Source: Romanomermis culicivorax (Eukaryota > Nematoda > Enoplea > Mermithida > Mermithidae). Taken from it: 64,000 bases of DNA. The position numbers and the translations under genes were made by a program. Position 1 is the stretch's first letter. Each line of letters starts with the position of its first letter. The stretch spans positions 372,001 through 436,000 of the forward strand of contig CAWUHX010000258.1 in assembly GCA_963922205.1 (NCBI GenBank), written 5' to 3'. Shown piece after piece: positions 31,628 to 43,852 of this stretch. The notes beneath the pieces were generated by a model that had not been told where the DNA came from, ran no database searches, and saw only the letters and a list, made by a program, of their open reading frames with translations.

Positions 31628-32193
31628 TCAAAAAATATGTTTTTCGACCAAAACAGGTGAAGAATGGAAGCAACTCCGGAAAATTTGCTTTAAGCTTTCA
31701 AAGTTGGGTAAATTCATAATGTCTTTGAAACCAATCAAAGAACCAGGACGCTCCAAAGCTAGTCCAGGCTGTCCATGATAAAAATTTGTGACGTCAAAAA
31801 TTGATTGTGATTTATTTAAAAATTGTTTGGAGACCCATGATACAATGTGATCTTTCAATCTAATAAGACCATATGTTACTTTCGCAATTGAAGGATCAGT
31901 AAATAGTTCAAAAACATATTCGCGAAAACTTTGGCTATTTTCAAAAACGGAATATGGGAAAAATAGATAGATTTCGGTTTTAACGGATTGAAAATGTGAA
32001 TCAAAAAACCACAAGTGTGATGGATTGGTTGGTAATCATTTATAATTCTCAAAAATCGGATTTCGGTATAACCAAGAGGAAGAATTACAGTAATTGGTGT
32101 TTCACTTTCCTTAGAATCCTTCACTAATCGTCGGATTACAATTTCGCCCTCTCGATCACTTGTAATGTTGATGGCTTTTTCATATTCCTTCAC
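31628..32193 (-). pseudogene. Possible decayed 3'-5' exonuclease-like protein
   Basis: Two overlapping frames on the minus strand together look like one broken protein. The segment FELFTDPSIAKVTYGLIRLK followed by IFDVTNFYHG resembles the DPSI-KV-G ... FD motif spacing of RNase D/DnaQ-fold exonucleases. The first acidic motif is not evident. Two frames are needed, so it is interrupted. The assignment is weak. Confidence 0.25.
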
Positions 32194-32828
32194 CAGGCTG
32201 ATGACGTAAATTTTCCTCCCATGCTAAAACTTTCCACGAACCGTCAGCAAAAGGTAGTTTCACATTGGTTGAGAATTTTTTTAAAAATATCCTTGGACTC
32301 TAAAATTTAAATTTTGGTTTTTCAGTTGGTCAGAGGTTTGTCAGGAGTAATTGAAATTGAGAAAAAGAAGTTATCTTAAAATTTAATATTCTGTGGTCAC
32401 TCTCCTAAAAATTGATCATTTTTCATGGCTAACTCTTCTAAATAATTCTCGAGTTTAACCTGAACAGCTTTTCCGCGCCTCGTCACTTAATGTAGTTCAG
32501 ACTGACTGGCTGCATATGGGAAAATTTGATGTGATTTCTTTTCATTCTAAAATAATTTTACAGCAAAAACATCATCTGGGCAATGGGGAAACTGACTTCT
32601 GGTTTCCTCAGGGCAAAGAACTATGCCACATTTTCAAGTTTTATTGATTGAAACTACTACTGGGTCTCCTACTCAACCTCCATTTGGTGTTACAACTCTC
32701 CTAGTGAAATTATAGGCATCAATAATGTTAGGCATTGCTTTTTGAAATGTGATATCTCTATTTACTGTTGAAAGTTCCCCATCTACAAGACTTGCATCTG
32801 CTGTCCGTTTTTCGATATTCTCATCATC

Positions 32829-34828
32829 TCAATTGTAGTGCAGACGAAGTTGATCAGCATGAACTTCGCGATCTGGTGCTTGAGTATTAAAGGACCTGAT
32901 TATATAGTTTAATGTTGAAGTCCGGGCAGTTATTTCATAAGGTCCTATCCAATGAGGATTCAGTTTTCCTGCATCCCCTTTTCCATGTCTGCTATTCACG
33001 AGCCAGACTGGTTGCTTTTCATTGTACTCTATAGCAATTGTTTTCCTGTCATAATAGGATTTTTGTTTCGATTGAGATTTTGCCAATATTAGTTCAGTGA
33101 GTTTCCTCGGTTTAACCAGACGTTGACTTATGATATTGACATCCCATGGACCATTTACAGTTGGATCAATAGAACTTCCTAGCACTTGATCAATAGAATT
33201 GAGGGTTGCAACCATAAACCAGTCTGAAAGGTGTTGCATTAGTCAACACCTGAACTGAGTAATTTGTATGCGAAAACTACGTTTTATCCCATCCTTGTTC
33301 ATACTGCAAAACACAGGCTGTCAACATACTGATTAAAGTACGATTAAATCTTTCAACAAGACCATCAGTCTCGGGGTGGTAAGGAACAGTCATAATTTTC
33401 CTAATTTCTAGTAATTTACATAGGTCTACAATGACAATATAAGTGTCCCTTGATCTGACAACAATACCTGTGGGGCACCATGTTGTAAAATCACCTTCAG
33501 CAACAAAAATTTTTCAACCATCTCAGCCCGACTATCTTCTAGGGCACTTGCTATTACCCATCATGAAAGATATTCTATGCAAACTACCACATACTTATTC
33601 TTAGATTCTGTCTCTGGAAGTTGCAGAATGTCTATGGCAATCAAGTCGAACATTTTTTTAAAACTTGATACTATTCAGCGGACTTTTAGTCTGATTACCT
33701 TTCTTCACTGCTGGGCAAATTTTGCAACTTCTCACAGAATTCTGAACATCGATCCACATGAGAGGCCATCAATACTTATCCTGAATCCTGCTTAGGGTTT
33801 TGACCATTCCTAAATGACAACAGAAGAGGGAATCGCGGTAATTGTCTAAGATTAATTTACGATGCTTTAAGGGAACCAAGAGCTGCCATAGTTCATGATT
33901 AGAAAATTTAAGCCTATGATAAAACTGATTGTCACTGGCTCACACGAAAATTGTAGCTTGATCCTCCCACCGATCAATGCTCCAATTATTAGGGAATTCT
34001 TTATGAAACTTCTGAAAATGTTTTTCCAGTAACAACTCCTTTGCAATCTCAGCTGCATTACTTATTGCGCATCTAAAAATATTATGGGCAACAGTTGTGC
34101 CGTATCTGATTGAACTTTCAGTCCTACTTGCATTAGATCTTGAAATTGATTCAGTTTTCACAAAATTACTGGAATTCAATACTTTTTCTGCCTCGAATGA
34201 AGGAGAAGATGGTTCTTCAGCTGGACGTCTTGATAATCCATCGGCATTAGAATTTACCAGACCCTTATGATGAAATAAAGCAAATTGATAGGAACTTAAT
34301 TCCTGTTGCAAATTTTTAACACTGTTATCTTAGTAACTTTTCAGTGCTTCAACTGCAGAGCTATTGCTGACTAAATCGAAGTCACGATTAAAAATTTAGG
34401 TTCGAAAAATGTTTTTTATTGCCTAATACACAGCTAGCATTCCTTTCTCATTGATATGACATTTAAGCTCAGTTTCAGATAATATTCTGCTCGCATCTGC
34501 CATGGCCCACTCTCTTTCTTCATCACATTGGGCTAAAACGCCCTTTTCGCAAGCTTCAATATAAATTATGAACCTTTTACAAAAATTAGGATAGTAGGAT
34601 AACTTTCTTTAATTCAGAGAAAGTTTCCATACATTCATCAGTCCAGATGAATTCCTTTTTACCGTTTCTGAGATCCATCAAAGTTGAAGCCTTCTGTGCA
34701 AAATTTGGAATAAATCTTTGATAATACCGTATGAAGCCGAGAAATGAAGATAGTTCATCCTTATTTTTAGGAACAATCAATTTTGTGTGGATCAGGCCTA
34801 ACGCCCTAAGATGAAATGATATGACCAA
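32829..34828 (-). pseudogene. Ty3/gypsy retrotransposon pol remnant (RT, RNase H, integrase)
   Basis: Reading down the minus strand: 34828-34586 is the RT connection region (SSFLGFIRYYQRFIPNFAQK); 34311-33940 is the RNase H end (QFALFHHKGLVNSNADGLSR); about 33860-33700 is the integrase zinc-binding region (SCKICPAVKKGNQ); about 33670-33590 is the first integrase Asp region (LIAIDILQLPETESKNKYVV); then YHPETDGLVERFNRTL near 33350; and the integrase C-terminus at 33239-32829 (HWIGPYEI). Several stops and frameshifts separate these. The RT catalytic YxDD is not preserved in the window. Confidence 0.85.
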
Positions 34829-34919
34829 GGAATGGTACAGCTTTCCTACTGAATTGACATTTACTGGCTTTCATAACAAGTCCAGTATAAATTTGACCAG
34901 TCCCAAACCTGGGACTAAA

Positions 34920-35790
34920 TTAAGTATAAAATAAAAAGTGACACGATGGCATATTGCAAAGAAGCAGCAAGAACAAAAAAAGACTAGGAATCTCATCTGA
35001 GAAACGAACTTCAGACTTTGGAGAAAAAATGGATAACATGGAAATTCCCAATGCAAGTACAAGATACAGTGAGCTAAAAACATAATTGGATGTAATAGGT
35101 GAGAGAAGAGCCAAATTTTCCATAGAAAATCAAAAATAAGATGGAACATAGAGGGAGAAAAACCCTCAAAGTATTTTTGCAATCTGGAAAAGAGACTCTA
35201 TAATAAAAAGTGCATTTCTAGCCTGATAAATGAAGATGGAAGAATGATAGAAGAGAGAACTGAGATTGTACACAATATTAATGATTTCTACAGTAAATTG
35301 TACAACCAGAATAGTGACATTAAGGAAAGCAAACAAGAAAATTTTTTTAAGAACTTAAAACAAGAGGCATTGCCAAAAATCTCTGATAGTCAAAACAAAG
35401 CACTGAAAAAGGAACTGACTAGCAAGGAGTATAAAAAACTCTGTTCTCAATGAAAACGGGCTAGTCCCCAGGTGATGATGGTCTGACAGCAGAATTTTAC
35501 AAAAAATTTTGGGACCTGATAGATAAACCCTTGACTAGATGCTTAAACTATTGTCTTGAATGTGGCCAAATGTCAAATTCACAAAAACGTAGTATAATGA
35601 CTCTAATTCCTAAGGAAGGGAAGGACCCTTTGGACTTGTCCAACTGGCGCCCTATCTCTTTAATTAATGTAGACTATAAGATTCTAGCAAAGGCATTAGC
35701 AAGCAGGATAAAAAGTCATATAAAAGATATAATACGTGAAGTTCAAAAAGGATTGTACAAGATTGTACAAGATACATTGGTGAAAATATA
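34920..35790 (+). pseudogene. LINE (L1/Tx1-like) reverse transcriptase fragment
   Basis: Plus-strand frames encode the segment before the RT (INDFYSKLYN), then SPGDDGLTAEFYKKFWDL, then TLIPKEGKDPLDLSNWRPIS with LINVDYKILAKALASRIK, motifs of L1/Tx1-type non-LTR retrotransposon reverse transcriptases. Stops occur, for example near 35452. The domain is cut off after EVQKG, before the catalytic FADD-type motif, where an inverted-repeat structure begins (35784). Confidence 0.85.
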
Positions 35791-36375
35791 AGATTTTGCT
35801 AGTCCTTTTTCAAGGCCGAAGTGAAATCATTATACTTCTTTAATGCTGAGATTTAACTAAATGCACGTTCATCCCCATTAGCTCCATACTAAGCTCCACC
35901 CACTACTGCAGCTGTTAGCTAGAAAAAACGCATCTTTCTCATTGTTCATGAGTAGAGAACGATGTTACTTTTAGCATATGATGATAAGGTACAGTATGAA
36001 AGGAAAAATGATGATCAACACTAATAGAAAGAAACAAATGCATAAAAGCTACAATGTGTAAGTAAGGAAAGTGGGGAATACACACTTGTACAAGAAATCG
36101 AAAACATGTTACACAAGTACTGATTAAAATCCATTTGCAAAATTAAAGGGGCGTTTTCGCTTAGCGATGTTGAAATGACTGGCGATAGTAAGTGAAACTG
36201 CGAACCAGGCGACGATTATTGCCTCCTATTCTTAAAAAAGAATTTGATGTGGGTGGGGGAGGTGGGCCTAGTTAAGTCTCGGCATTGAAGAACAATAAAG
36301 ATTTCACTTCGGCCTTGAAAAAGGCCTAGCAAAATCTTATATTCTTCTTTAATGCCTCGACTTAACTAAATGCAC
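35784..36375. repeat. Inverted-repeat element, about 45-75 bp arms
   Basis: TATAAGATTTTGCTAGTCCT followed by TTTTCAAGGCCGAAGTGAAAT (from about 35789) is the reverse complement of GATTTCACTTCGGCCTTGAA through ATCTTATATTC (about 36302-36345). The word TTCTTTAATGC and TTAACTAAATGCAC also recur directly on both sides (35835 and 36345). It sits between the LINE fragment and the DIRS element. It may be an independent element or a DIRS terminal repeat. Confidence 0.65.
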
Positions 36376-38371
36376 CTGTTTAAAGCTTAGGTTTTTATCA
36401 AAAACTAATTCTGTAAAATTAGGATTTTCTATTTCTCTTTGATAAAAATGCTTGAAAGAAAGTGATTTTTGACTCCAATTCGCATGATTTAAGAGTAAAT
36501 TTAAGGGGCAACCAGACATGATTGCTTTGGAGGCCGAAGCTGAAGGAGTAGAGTATGCAGTGTAGGTTTTAGTGTCAATCCCAGACATGGAGAGAACACT
36601 TTTGATCCATCAGGAAATTGCGGTCGTAGAAACACTTTTGTACAGGCGCACAAAGGAAAGAAAGCATTTGTTATCCTTGCTTCTGTCATTTACTGTGAAA
36701 AGAATATATTTTTGAAGAAAGTAATACGGACAGATGGCAGTGTCAGAGAACTTATCAATCCGAAAACTGATTGGCGGACCAGAGCCTCGAGTTTTGGACA
36801 TGCCAGGAATGGTCACAGAGACAAGGTTTTCATGAAATTTGATATAACTGATGTCTAATTTTTGTATTTCTGAAGCTCGTTTGGGGTAGCTTAATGCTGA
36901 AAGCATTACAGTTTTTAGTGTCAAAATTTTAGGACTGGTTTTTACTTGTCCATCAAGTTCAACCTTTCTGAGAAAATCAAGGACTAAGGCTACATCCCAA
37001 GTTTTCGAATATTTTGGTTGAGGAGGGATCACATGGAAATGTCCTTTTATAAAATGTGAAATTTGTTCATTCCCAGAAAGGTCCAGGCCTAATTCGAGGA
37101 GGAAGACTATAATTGCTGATTTTGAAGCTGAAATAGTGCAAAATTTGAAGTTATCTTTGTACAAGGTCATTAGGTAATCAATTATTTGAGAGGCAGATAT
37201 TCATAAAGGATTAATCTGGTGCTCAGTACACCAGGTACACCATTTTTAATGGCCGAGTTGTAATGCTTTTGGGTTCCAATGGACCAAGACTGAAGCATGA
37301 TCGAGGCTGCTTCTGTAAAAATTCCTCAGCCTGCCCAGAATTTCCTGAGATTTTCCATGCTGACAGAGTCAGAGATTTGTTCAACACCAATAGGTGTAAT
37401 TGTTTCATGCTGTTCTCTATTATGTAATTCCAAAGAGGTAGGAGGAGTGGTTGGCTTACTGCCAAGGACAACAGAAGGGGCCACCATGGTTGCATCGGCC
37501 AAACTGGAACAATAATAACTAAATGAGCTGCTTCAAGTTTTGCCTTGTGCAAAGTGCATCCAATGAGGCAGAAAGGTGGGAAAGCATAAGAGTTCCATGC
37601 ATGCCAACTCATGCTGAATGCGCAAACAAATGAATATTAAAAGTACCGAATTTCTTTTGAATCATAGAAAAAACAGTCGGTATTAGTTTCCTGTCACTGG
37701 TATCTAAAAAGTGACATGAAGACCAATCTGTTTCCAAATTTTTCTTTCCAGGTACATGAGTGGCTCAAATAAAAATTTGATGATCTAGACACCAAGACCA
37801 AATCTTAATCGCCAGATCACATAAGAACTTATTTTTTGTACCACGCAATTTATTGATGTAGGCAATGGCTGTAGAATTGTCTATCATGAGAGAGACAGAA
37901 GTATTTTTGAGGTTATGCAAAAAAATTTTTAGGGCAAAGAAAGCAGCCAAAAGTTCTTTGCAGCTAATATGCAAATTTTTTCATCCTTCAACCAATGGCC
38001 ACCTACATGTTTTCCATCACAAAACGCACCCCAGCCCTCATTTGATGCATCTGAAAAAATTTTTTGGGTAGTCTTGGGTGGTAAAATGTGTCAACCATTC
38101 CAAAATCTCAATTGTTTTAGCCAGATCTCAATTGTTTCATCCTTGCTCGTAATGGCCATGCCATGGATGTTATAATTCTTCCTTCGGGTTCCATGGGGCA
38201 AATATGGTTCGAATTTTCATACTTTGAAAACTGTTGTTGTACCAGGAAACTGATTTCTTTGAAACTGACTCTGTGGAGGGACTTTTTGACGTGACAAGTC
38301 ATACCTGAAAAAAGAATGTGGTTTAAATCATCAATGCTTATCTTTACTAGTCCACGATAATTTGGCGACAA
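36349..38371 (-). pseudogene. DIRS retrotransposon: RT/RNase H and tyrosine recombinase remnant
   Basis: Minus strand. 38371-38117 and 37974-37765 give the RT C-terminal region and RNase H (DNSTAIAYINKLRGTKNKF). 37612-37223 gives the DIRS linker (SYAFPPFCLIGCTL; PVWPMQPWWPLLLSL). 37170-36610 is a tyrosine recombinase with its first catalytic Arg (SYPKRASEIQ). 36588-36349 is the C-terminus in another frame (WSQKSLSFKHFYQREI) with the nucleophile Tyr, but the expected HSTR-type HxxR box reads YSTP. The frame break plus HxxR loss mean the recombinase is dead. Confidence 0.88.
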
Positions 38372-39204
38372 ATACTACATTCCTGGCTGCAACAATGTGC
38401 ATCGACAAATTGTTGACGAAATGGCAAAACATTATTATCCAGAACATAATGCTCCTCAGTAACCATTCAAGGTCCGCCAAAGAACACCCATGAACAATTC
38501 CAAACTATGGATAGGTCGTACTAAGGGGCAAATATTACAATATACAAAGTTTTCTCACTACTAAAGTTCTTGCATAAATAATTTCAATAATATACATGAA
38601 ACAACTCGGACGCACAAGAATAAATTTGGCTACAAGGGAGTTGATCAGGCTCTCGAACACCCAAAATCCTTGGAGAATAAATTGCTGGCCAGCCAATTTA
38701 GAGTCACATTTTTAATAATTACGTTCTCTTTGAATTCTTTGTCCACTCAATACGAAATTAATACTATATCACCATTCTTGCAGCCCGATGAGATTTTTGC
38801 CATCTTGGACATCATAGGATTTCATACTAAATAAATATTTCCAATTCCACTATTCGCCAATTAACAATCATTATGTAAAAGTCAAAATTTGCAAATCATA
38901 CTTCAAAAATCAGCTCCATCATGGGGTGAAACTTTTGAAATAAAATTATTACCAACGTTCGGCTTAATGAACATTTTCTGTCTATCACACCAAGCATGTG
39001 AAAGACATTGTTTTGACAATAAGTTCTGAAAATTGGGTTTATCCTTTGATCTGCGCCTCAAAAGAATATTAGAAAATACATAAATAAACTACAAATAGAA
39101 TTGAACAATAGGACATGTTAGGAGTACATTTTTACAAATATAAGTTGAAATTTGAACATAAAACAAAATGTAACATGAACAAAAAATAATACGGTAAAAA
39201 TGAT
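38372..39204. other. No gene seen
   Basis: AT-rich; contains no recognisable coding region. It may include the upstream part of the DIRS element and the 3' LTR of the gypsy element at 39205-39965, but no ends could be defined. Confidence 0.35.
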
Positions 39205-39965
39205 TTATGAATTACAATAAAATTCTGGGGATCGCATAAAAAAAGGCATTATGCAATTAATAGACACAGTTTGTACACGTGAGTCAGGTTTTCCTGTGCG
39301 TCCTATTTTTGTAACATTTTTATCTAAATTTTGGGTATCTATCACTCCATAAGGTCTGTCATTGGTTGTATCTGCTTTTCCATTTATTATTCCTTTTTGA
39401 TAGAGAACAAGTTCTCCCACTTGGATAGTTTTTTCATGTGCTTTCTTATCATACTGTAGTTTTCCTTTCACTGCCAATTTTTTATGATTTTCATTGATAC
39501 ATTTGTACGTGTTAAGGAGATGTTCCGTTAACATGTATTTATATGTATCATAATTATTCTGGATAATGATTGGGCGTGCAATTTCCTGGTCAAGTTGGAA
39601 TTTTGCTTCATGGCAGTACAATAGGCTGTGTGAGGAATTCTTTGTGGTTTTGTGTGGTGTTACCCGATAAGCAAATAAGATTTGTTCTAGATAATGAGGC
39701 CAATCGTCTGGGTTGGTTATGGCCACTCTCCTTATCTGCTCAATTAGGGTTCTATTAAATCTCTCCACCATACCATTGCATTGCAGGTGGTATGGTGTTG
39801 TATTTATCTTTTTGATTTTTAAAAGGTCACAAATATCGGTCCTTAATTGTGACATATACACCAATCCTTGATCACTCAACAGATGTTTCAGCATTCCGTG
39901 AGTGTAAAAACTTTCTCCATGAAGGCTTTGACTATCATATCAGCCTTCTGATCCTTATGTTATCC
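39205..39965 (-). pseudogene. Second Ty3/gypsy integrase fragment
   Basis: A 229-codon frame encodes the second half of a retroviral integrase core: LLSDQGLVYMSQLRTDICDL with the second catalytic Asp, and CNGMVERFNRTLIEQ with the catalytic Glu, then a C-terminal domain with VGELVLYQKG. The upstream segment (IVKAFMEKVF) lies in another frame across a break near 39897. The element is different from the gypsy copy at 32.8-34.8 kb. Confidence 0.85.
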
Positions 39966-40172
39966 ATGCTAATTCTTGGTTCCCTTGGCCTTGGCCTTGA
40001 CCCAGCTGTGGGTATCTTCAAAATTTCATCAGTTTTTCCATCCTGAGCCTTGCAAAATTTAGCAGAGCTTTGCAGGTCTGAACTGCTGGATCTTTTGGCA
40101 TCCATCACTCCAACCTGATGATTACTACTCAACATCACAGATTGAAAGGCCATTTTGAATGGTATCTTGGAG

Positions 40173-42249
40173 TTATGTCAATGAATGGATGGAGGTATTT
40201 GGGCTATTATACACCCTCAACAGTTGTTTAATTGTTGTCACCATTGTCCTGGCATAAATGTTGCCAGTATGCATCAGGGATGGTGGGGCGCACTCCAACA
40301 TGAGAAGCAGCATTATAACCAAATACCTAGCTGCCAAAAACACATCAGGTGCTCTTTCTCCCTGGAGCCACCTGGGGATAAAGTTATACATGACTCTCTT
40401 CCAGAGCTCTTCAGGTAAATTTGTCTAATCATAGAGAAAAGCTCCCTGCACTTTGAACTGCCATTCACAATCATGGTAGATTTCCCTAATGACATCATTT
40501 ACCATGAAGAAGACCCTCTCTGATTTGAAATGCACAAAACCAAAATAATTTGCAACTGCTGTAGTAAAGAAAGAAATAGAACCAGCTTCTTTGAATTTTT
40601 GTTTATAAATATCCCAAAAGTTCAAGAGGATATTCATGAGTATTTCAACAGTCATTTCTGGAATTTCAGTTACCAGGGCAGCCTTTAACAGTTTAATCTT
40701 TCCAGGGGTAAAGATTTGGCCTTGACATGCTGCCACTCCAGCTTTTTGGTGCTTTCAAGATTGGGCTTTAACTCTCAGTATTGGCCTTCCCATGACAACA
40801 CTTGAAGTTTGGCTGGTCTGGGATGTACTATCAGTACTCACAGTCATCATTGAAGACACTGTAACTGATGGTGTTCTGGTTGAGGTAGAAGTAATCAAGG
40901 AAGTAAGGGTCACAGTGGAGGTAAGCATAGAAGCTGAGGTCGAATGAATGGCACCAATACTGGTGTTGCATCTACTTGCTGCTTTAGCTGGAATTGGGCC
41001 TCCATCTGGGCTATATATTCTTTCATTTCCATCTGTCAATCTTTGAATTATCATTCCTCTTGCTCCCATTTGAGTCAGATTTTGTGGACTCTTTCCTCAG
41101 TCTTTCTCATCATCACCTCAACTCGACGCTGGGCCTCCACTTCAGACTGCATCTGAGCACTTTGAGCTTCCATCAGTTTCATTGTGGGAACTGATTGCTC
41201 TTTCTTCTGCTCTTCTTTTGACAGTTCAGTGATATCCTCGTCTAGCTCTTCATCTTGTGATTCACTTTCTGGAGGCAGTGGGGCTCCAACTGCATCATAA
41301 AAAGTTTCCCTTTCCAATGATTGGGCTTCTTGACCTGAAATTATTGGAATATTAGCTACACATACTGCAGTTACCTTTTCTTCCTCACTTTTCAGGCTAC
41401 TAGCCTTAGTGGAACTAATCTAGGGTTTTAGCATTGTTATTGTCCCTTCACCTGTTTTGAAATTTTAGGAGTGTACTATTCTAGGTAATTCTGAAGCCAA
41501 AGGTCTATGGTTGAACATATTCATAGGGAAGCATTTACTATATTCCCTACTTTCTGCCTTACAAGGATAAACATCCCCAACTTTGTCGATTTTAGCTAGC
41601 CAGTTCAACCTATATCTTAGTGATGGGATCCTTTCTGCAAGCTTGATATGGTAGAACACAGTAACACTGATTTGAGCTATAGCTCTTACTGTAGTAATAG
41701 TATCAGGGCTACCTCATATCAGAGCACACATATCCCTGTTCTTCCACATTCTCAATCAAATCAGCACAAACCAAAATGATTCATCCACACATATATTCTA
41801 GCACCTTTTCAGGGTTGTTCATACTCTATGAGTGGTAATCTTTTCACCAACACCAGATAATGGGCTAACCTTTCTTCCGACTGCCACGCCATTTGCTTGA
41901 TCTTGGCCTGAACCTCAGGGCTGAAAGATGTGATGGATCAATAACTAAACATTTCAGACATCACAAAATCCAACTCTTTTGGGCTATGAGGCCAGATCAC
42001 ATGGAAGGCCAGTGGGACTAAGGCACAAGCAGCTTGCATGTCCCAAAATTACTTTTCCTCAAATGCCTTAGCATACTCCACCAGCTGAGGCTCCCAATGA
42101 TCTTTGTCAAAATACATCATTTCAGGATCTATGTCAATTGGCACATACAGTAGATGATTTTTTAGAGCATCCCATAATGATTGTTTTTGATGATCCTGAG
42201 GTAGTTTGACAACTTTCCTTGTGGTATCAATGAACCAAACTATAGGCAT
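40173..42249 (-). pseudogene. Unidentified decayed protein, in three frames
   Basis: Minus-strand segments read as one broken protein. 42249-42049 is (TRKVVKLPQDHQKQSLWDAL); 41659-41465 is (YRLNWLAKIDKVGDVYPC); 41317-41075 is an acidic then coiled-coil segment ([20 protein letters not shown]); 41069-40755 is a Ser/Thr-rich linker; 40736-40173 is helical (YLVIMLLLMLECAPP), with one in-frame stop near 40422. There is a frameshift near 41080. I do not recognise the family. It may be Gag-like sequence of the adjoining gypsy element or an unrelated viral or transposon protein. Confidence 0.4.
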
Positions 42250-42401
42250 GGGCTGAGTCAGCTCCTGATACTGCTTGCCTTGTGCTATGTATTAAGTATT
42301 ATTGAGAAATGTGTTATTGTAAACCTACTTTTTGACAGCATTCTTTTGAACTTATCTACATATTTCCACAGGGCCTCAACCTTAATCTGGGTCCACCTCA
42401 T

Positions 42402-42473
42402 AGTGTGGTGGTCTAGTGGTGAGGACATCAGCCTGGAATGCTGGTAACCCAGGTTCGACTCCTGGCTAAACCC
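42402..42473 (+). other. tRNA-like sequence, anticodon GGA; likely tRNA-derived SINE head or pseudogene
   Basis: A-box TGGTCTAGTGG and B-box GGTTCGACTCC are both present. The D stem (GTCT/GGAC), anticodon stem (TCAGC/GCTGG, loop CTGGAAT) and T stem (CCAGG/CCTGG) pair. The acceptor pairs at only 5 of 7 positions. Anticodon GGA would be serine, but the long variable arm of a real tRNA-Ser is missing. Confidence 0.5.
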
Positions 42474-42965
42474 TTATTTTTAAAATTTATTTTCACTCCA
42501 AAAGTTCCATATAACTCTCGTCACATGACCATGCACGTCTGGACACATTTTGGATCGGCCACCAATGGGTCACTACTGGCACTGATCTTTTCCTAAACCT
42601 GAAATAAAATGTGGTGCTATCTGGAGTTGAACCCTTAACTTGAAGAGGTGAATCATTCATGATGCTGGTGCAGTTGCAATCGGCTATACAGGATTTAAAA
42701 CATTCTGAAAGTACAAAGGCTATATAGGGTGTTTCTTCCACAGCATGCTATAGCATCACTTCACCACACATGGGTTATACCACAGTAGGAGTAATCCACT
42801 TTCTTAACTACTCTTCTAGTGTATCTTGCAGTAAAAAAACATGTATTTTCAAAACACATGTGTTCTCTATCAAATTACCCACCGTTTTGTGTACTTTATT
42901 CTTTTAGGGTAAAAAACACATGTTGTTTCGAAAAACACAGGTGTTCTCTATCAAATTTCTTCATT

Positions 42966-43379
42966 TACCAGTCAACAGTCCTTGTGTACCTTTACCTTGT
43001 GGTTCATTGGCTGTTCCTCAGCCTCCTCTTGCACTTCTGGCATTTCTTTTGGTTTTCTAATTCTAATATGCCTCTGTATTTTTACAGCCAACTTTCCACT
43101 ACCTCTAGGCAATTCAGGAATAGGTTCTTGTTTTACATCATCCCTGGCAATTTTAACAAGGGTTGGCTGTGCTTCCTTCTACCTCCATTGTTCTTCTAGA
43201 ATATTTTGTTTTATTTTTTTGTTTTTGAAGTTTGTATCACTATCACCAGGAATTGAAGCTTTCTCTTTTTCCTCCTCTAGCCTAGCTTGAGCTTTGAGGA
43301 GTGGATCATCAGTGATATTGAATTTTTTAATCAGGGAATCATAATGTTTTGAAGGAATTACATGCATCTTTTTAGCCAT
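42966..43379 (-). pseudogene. Small charged protein of the Polinton gene set, one stop
   Basis: From ATG at 43379 the frame encodes MAKKMHVIPSKHYDSLIKKF and an acidic/basic coiled segment. It continues past an in-frame TAG at 43179-43181 (in place of a Trp/Arg-type codon) through QEPIPELPRG to TGA at about 42966. Its position next to the packaging ATPase matches small structural/core proteins in Polintons; the exact role is inferred only from position. Confidence 0.5.
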
Positions 43380-43852
43380 TACAGTGCTTTCTTTAGACTT
43401 GGAAACACTTCACCCATAAATTCACAAGGTTCAGATTTTAAAATTGTTTGTCTATTTTTTATAGTGGTTGCAGGCAAGGCTAAGAAGTACAGGCTTGTCT
43501 CGAATCTCTTGCAAAAGCTTGGTTTCTTTGTGCAGAAAGTTCTGTTTGGTAAATGCCTACTTGCTTGTGTCAGGACAGAGTAAAATTCTATAGGAGCATT
43601 CTTTGTTAGGGCTGATCATAAACTATTTTTTACAGTTTTATCACCAATCAAAATAAAAAAAATGGCTCACTTTTTTCAACCTCTTTTAATGCTCTGGATT
43701 TCATTTTTTTCAAATCTCATAAAATTGCCCTTATTTATAACTTGTTGATGTCTAATTATCAAAGGGCTCTCACCAGCAAACAAGGAGCACCATAGTGGAT
43801 TTTCAATTTCATCATTAAAGACATCAATAAGTAAATAATTGTATGGTTTCTC

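Noticed and set aside
42493..42741. 82-codon minus-strand frame
   Set aside because: It lies beside the tRNA-like repeat, has no family and no partner frames; probably repeat sequence.
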